Positions 14,936-15,046 of a stretch of DNA of 15,046 bases are shown piece by piece. Each line of letters starts with the position of its first letter. Position 1 is the stretch's first letter. Below the pieces are notes generated by a model. The model was not told where the DNA came from and made no database searches. It was given only the letters and a program-made list of their open reading frames with translations. This stretch comes from Actinomycetota bacterium. Lineage in GTDB: Bacteria > Actinomycetota > Actinomycetes > Nanopelagicales > Nanopelagicaceae. A program made the translations under genes and the position numbers. Location of the stretch: contig CANLAC010000009.1 in assembly GCA_947488645.1 (NCBI GenBank), forward strand, positions 1 through 15,046. Direction: 5' to 3'.

Positions 14936-15007
14936 TGCCCCCGACAGGAATCGAACCTGTGCACCTGCCTCCGGAGGGCAGTGCTCTATCCCCTGAGCTA
15001 CGGGGGC
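14936..15007 (-). tRNA. tRNA-Arg (anticodon CCG)
   Basis: The minus strand folds into a complete 72-nt cloverleaf. The acceptor stem is GCCCCCG/CGGGGGC and the D-arm is GCTC/GAGC. The anticodon arm is CTGCC-CTCCGGA-GGCAG with anticodon CCG after U33, reading CGG. The variable loop has four bases, and the T-arm is ACAGG-TTCGATT-CCTGT. All stems are fully paired. After the discriminator A the DNA reads CAC, so CCA is not encoded and must be added by the CCA-adding enzyme. The gene precedes whiB1 on the same strand by about 150 bases. Confidence 0.96.
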
Positions 15008-15046
15008 TCGTGGGTTTAAGCGCAAGGTTATCAGCGGGTGCGAATA

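Noticed and set aside
1..15046. Search by eye for defence systems, CRISPR arrays, transposases, integrases and phage genes
   Set aside because: None seen. All major open frames are assigned to housekeeping or actinobacterial core families, and no long direct or terminal inverted repeats were noticed.

Overview
The window is a densely packed, low-to-mid GC actinobacterial chromosome segment. It holds 14 protein genes (one cut by the left edge) and one tRNA. Intergenic gaps are short and none exceeds about 160 bases. Signature genes place it in Actinobacteria: DUF3499, MtrA/MtrB, an Rv3235-like protein, PdtaS and WhiB1. Compact genes, modest GC and loss of several usual neighbours suggest a streamlined lineage such as freshwater acI (Nanopelagicales). 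That placement is inference from gene content and recalled family sequences; no search was run.

Left block (1-3215, + strand): the C-terminal tail of a probable membrane glycosyltransferase overlaps a secreted DUF5719 protein. A small Cys-bearing DUF3499 protein and a phosphomannomutase follow. The set suggests cell-envelope glycan supply.

Central block (3341-10293, + strand): S-adenosylhomocysteine hydrolase, the MtrA/MtrB two-component system, a ComF-type phosphoribosyltransferase and SecA. The order matches the M. tuberculosis sahH-mtrA-mtrB-Rv3242c-secA1 region. However, tmk, lpqB and the hibernation-promoting factor gene that normally interrupt it are absent here. The SahH is of the short archaeal/Thermotoga-like type.

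Right block (10295-14781): an Rv3235-like gene on the minus strand ends 1 base from secA. It is divergent from a + strand run: a membrane SAF-domain protein, a CpaE/MinD-like protein with a degenerate P-loop, DUF6912, and the sensor kinase PdtaS. The divergent intergenic region carries a perfect 9-base DnaA box, a 10-base palindrome and a good -35 hexamer. whiB1 lies on the minus strand tail-to-tail with pdtaS, their stop codons overlapping. A minus-strand tRNA-Arg(CCG) ends the window.

No new defence system, mobile element, CRISPR array or prophage is visible. The points most worth checking are the SahH type, the lysine-less CpaE-like protein with its SAF partner, the DnaA box, the Cys-less PdtaS sensor domain, the missing lpqB/tmk/hpf, and a foldable leader before sahH.
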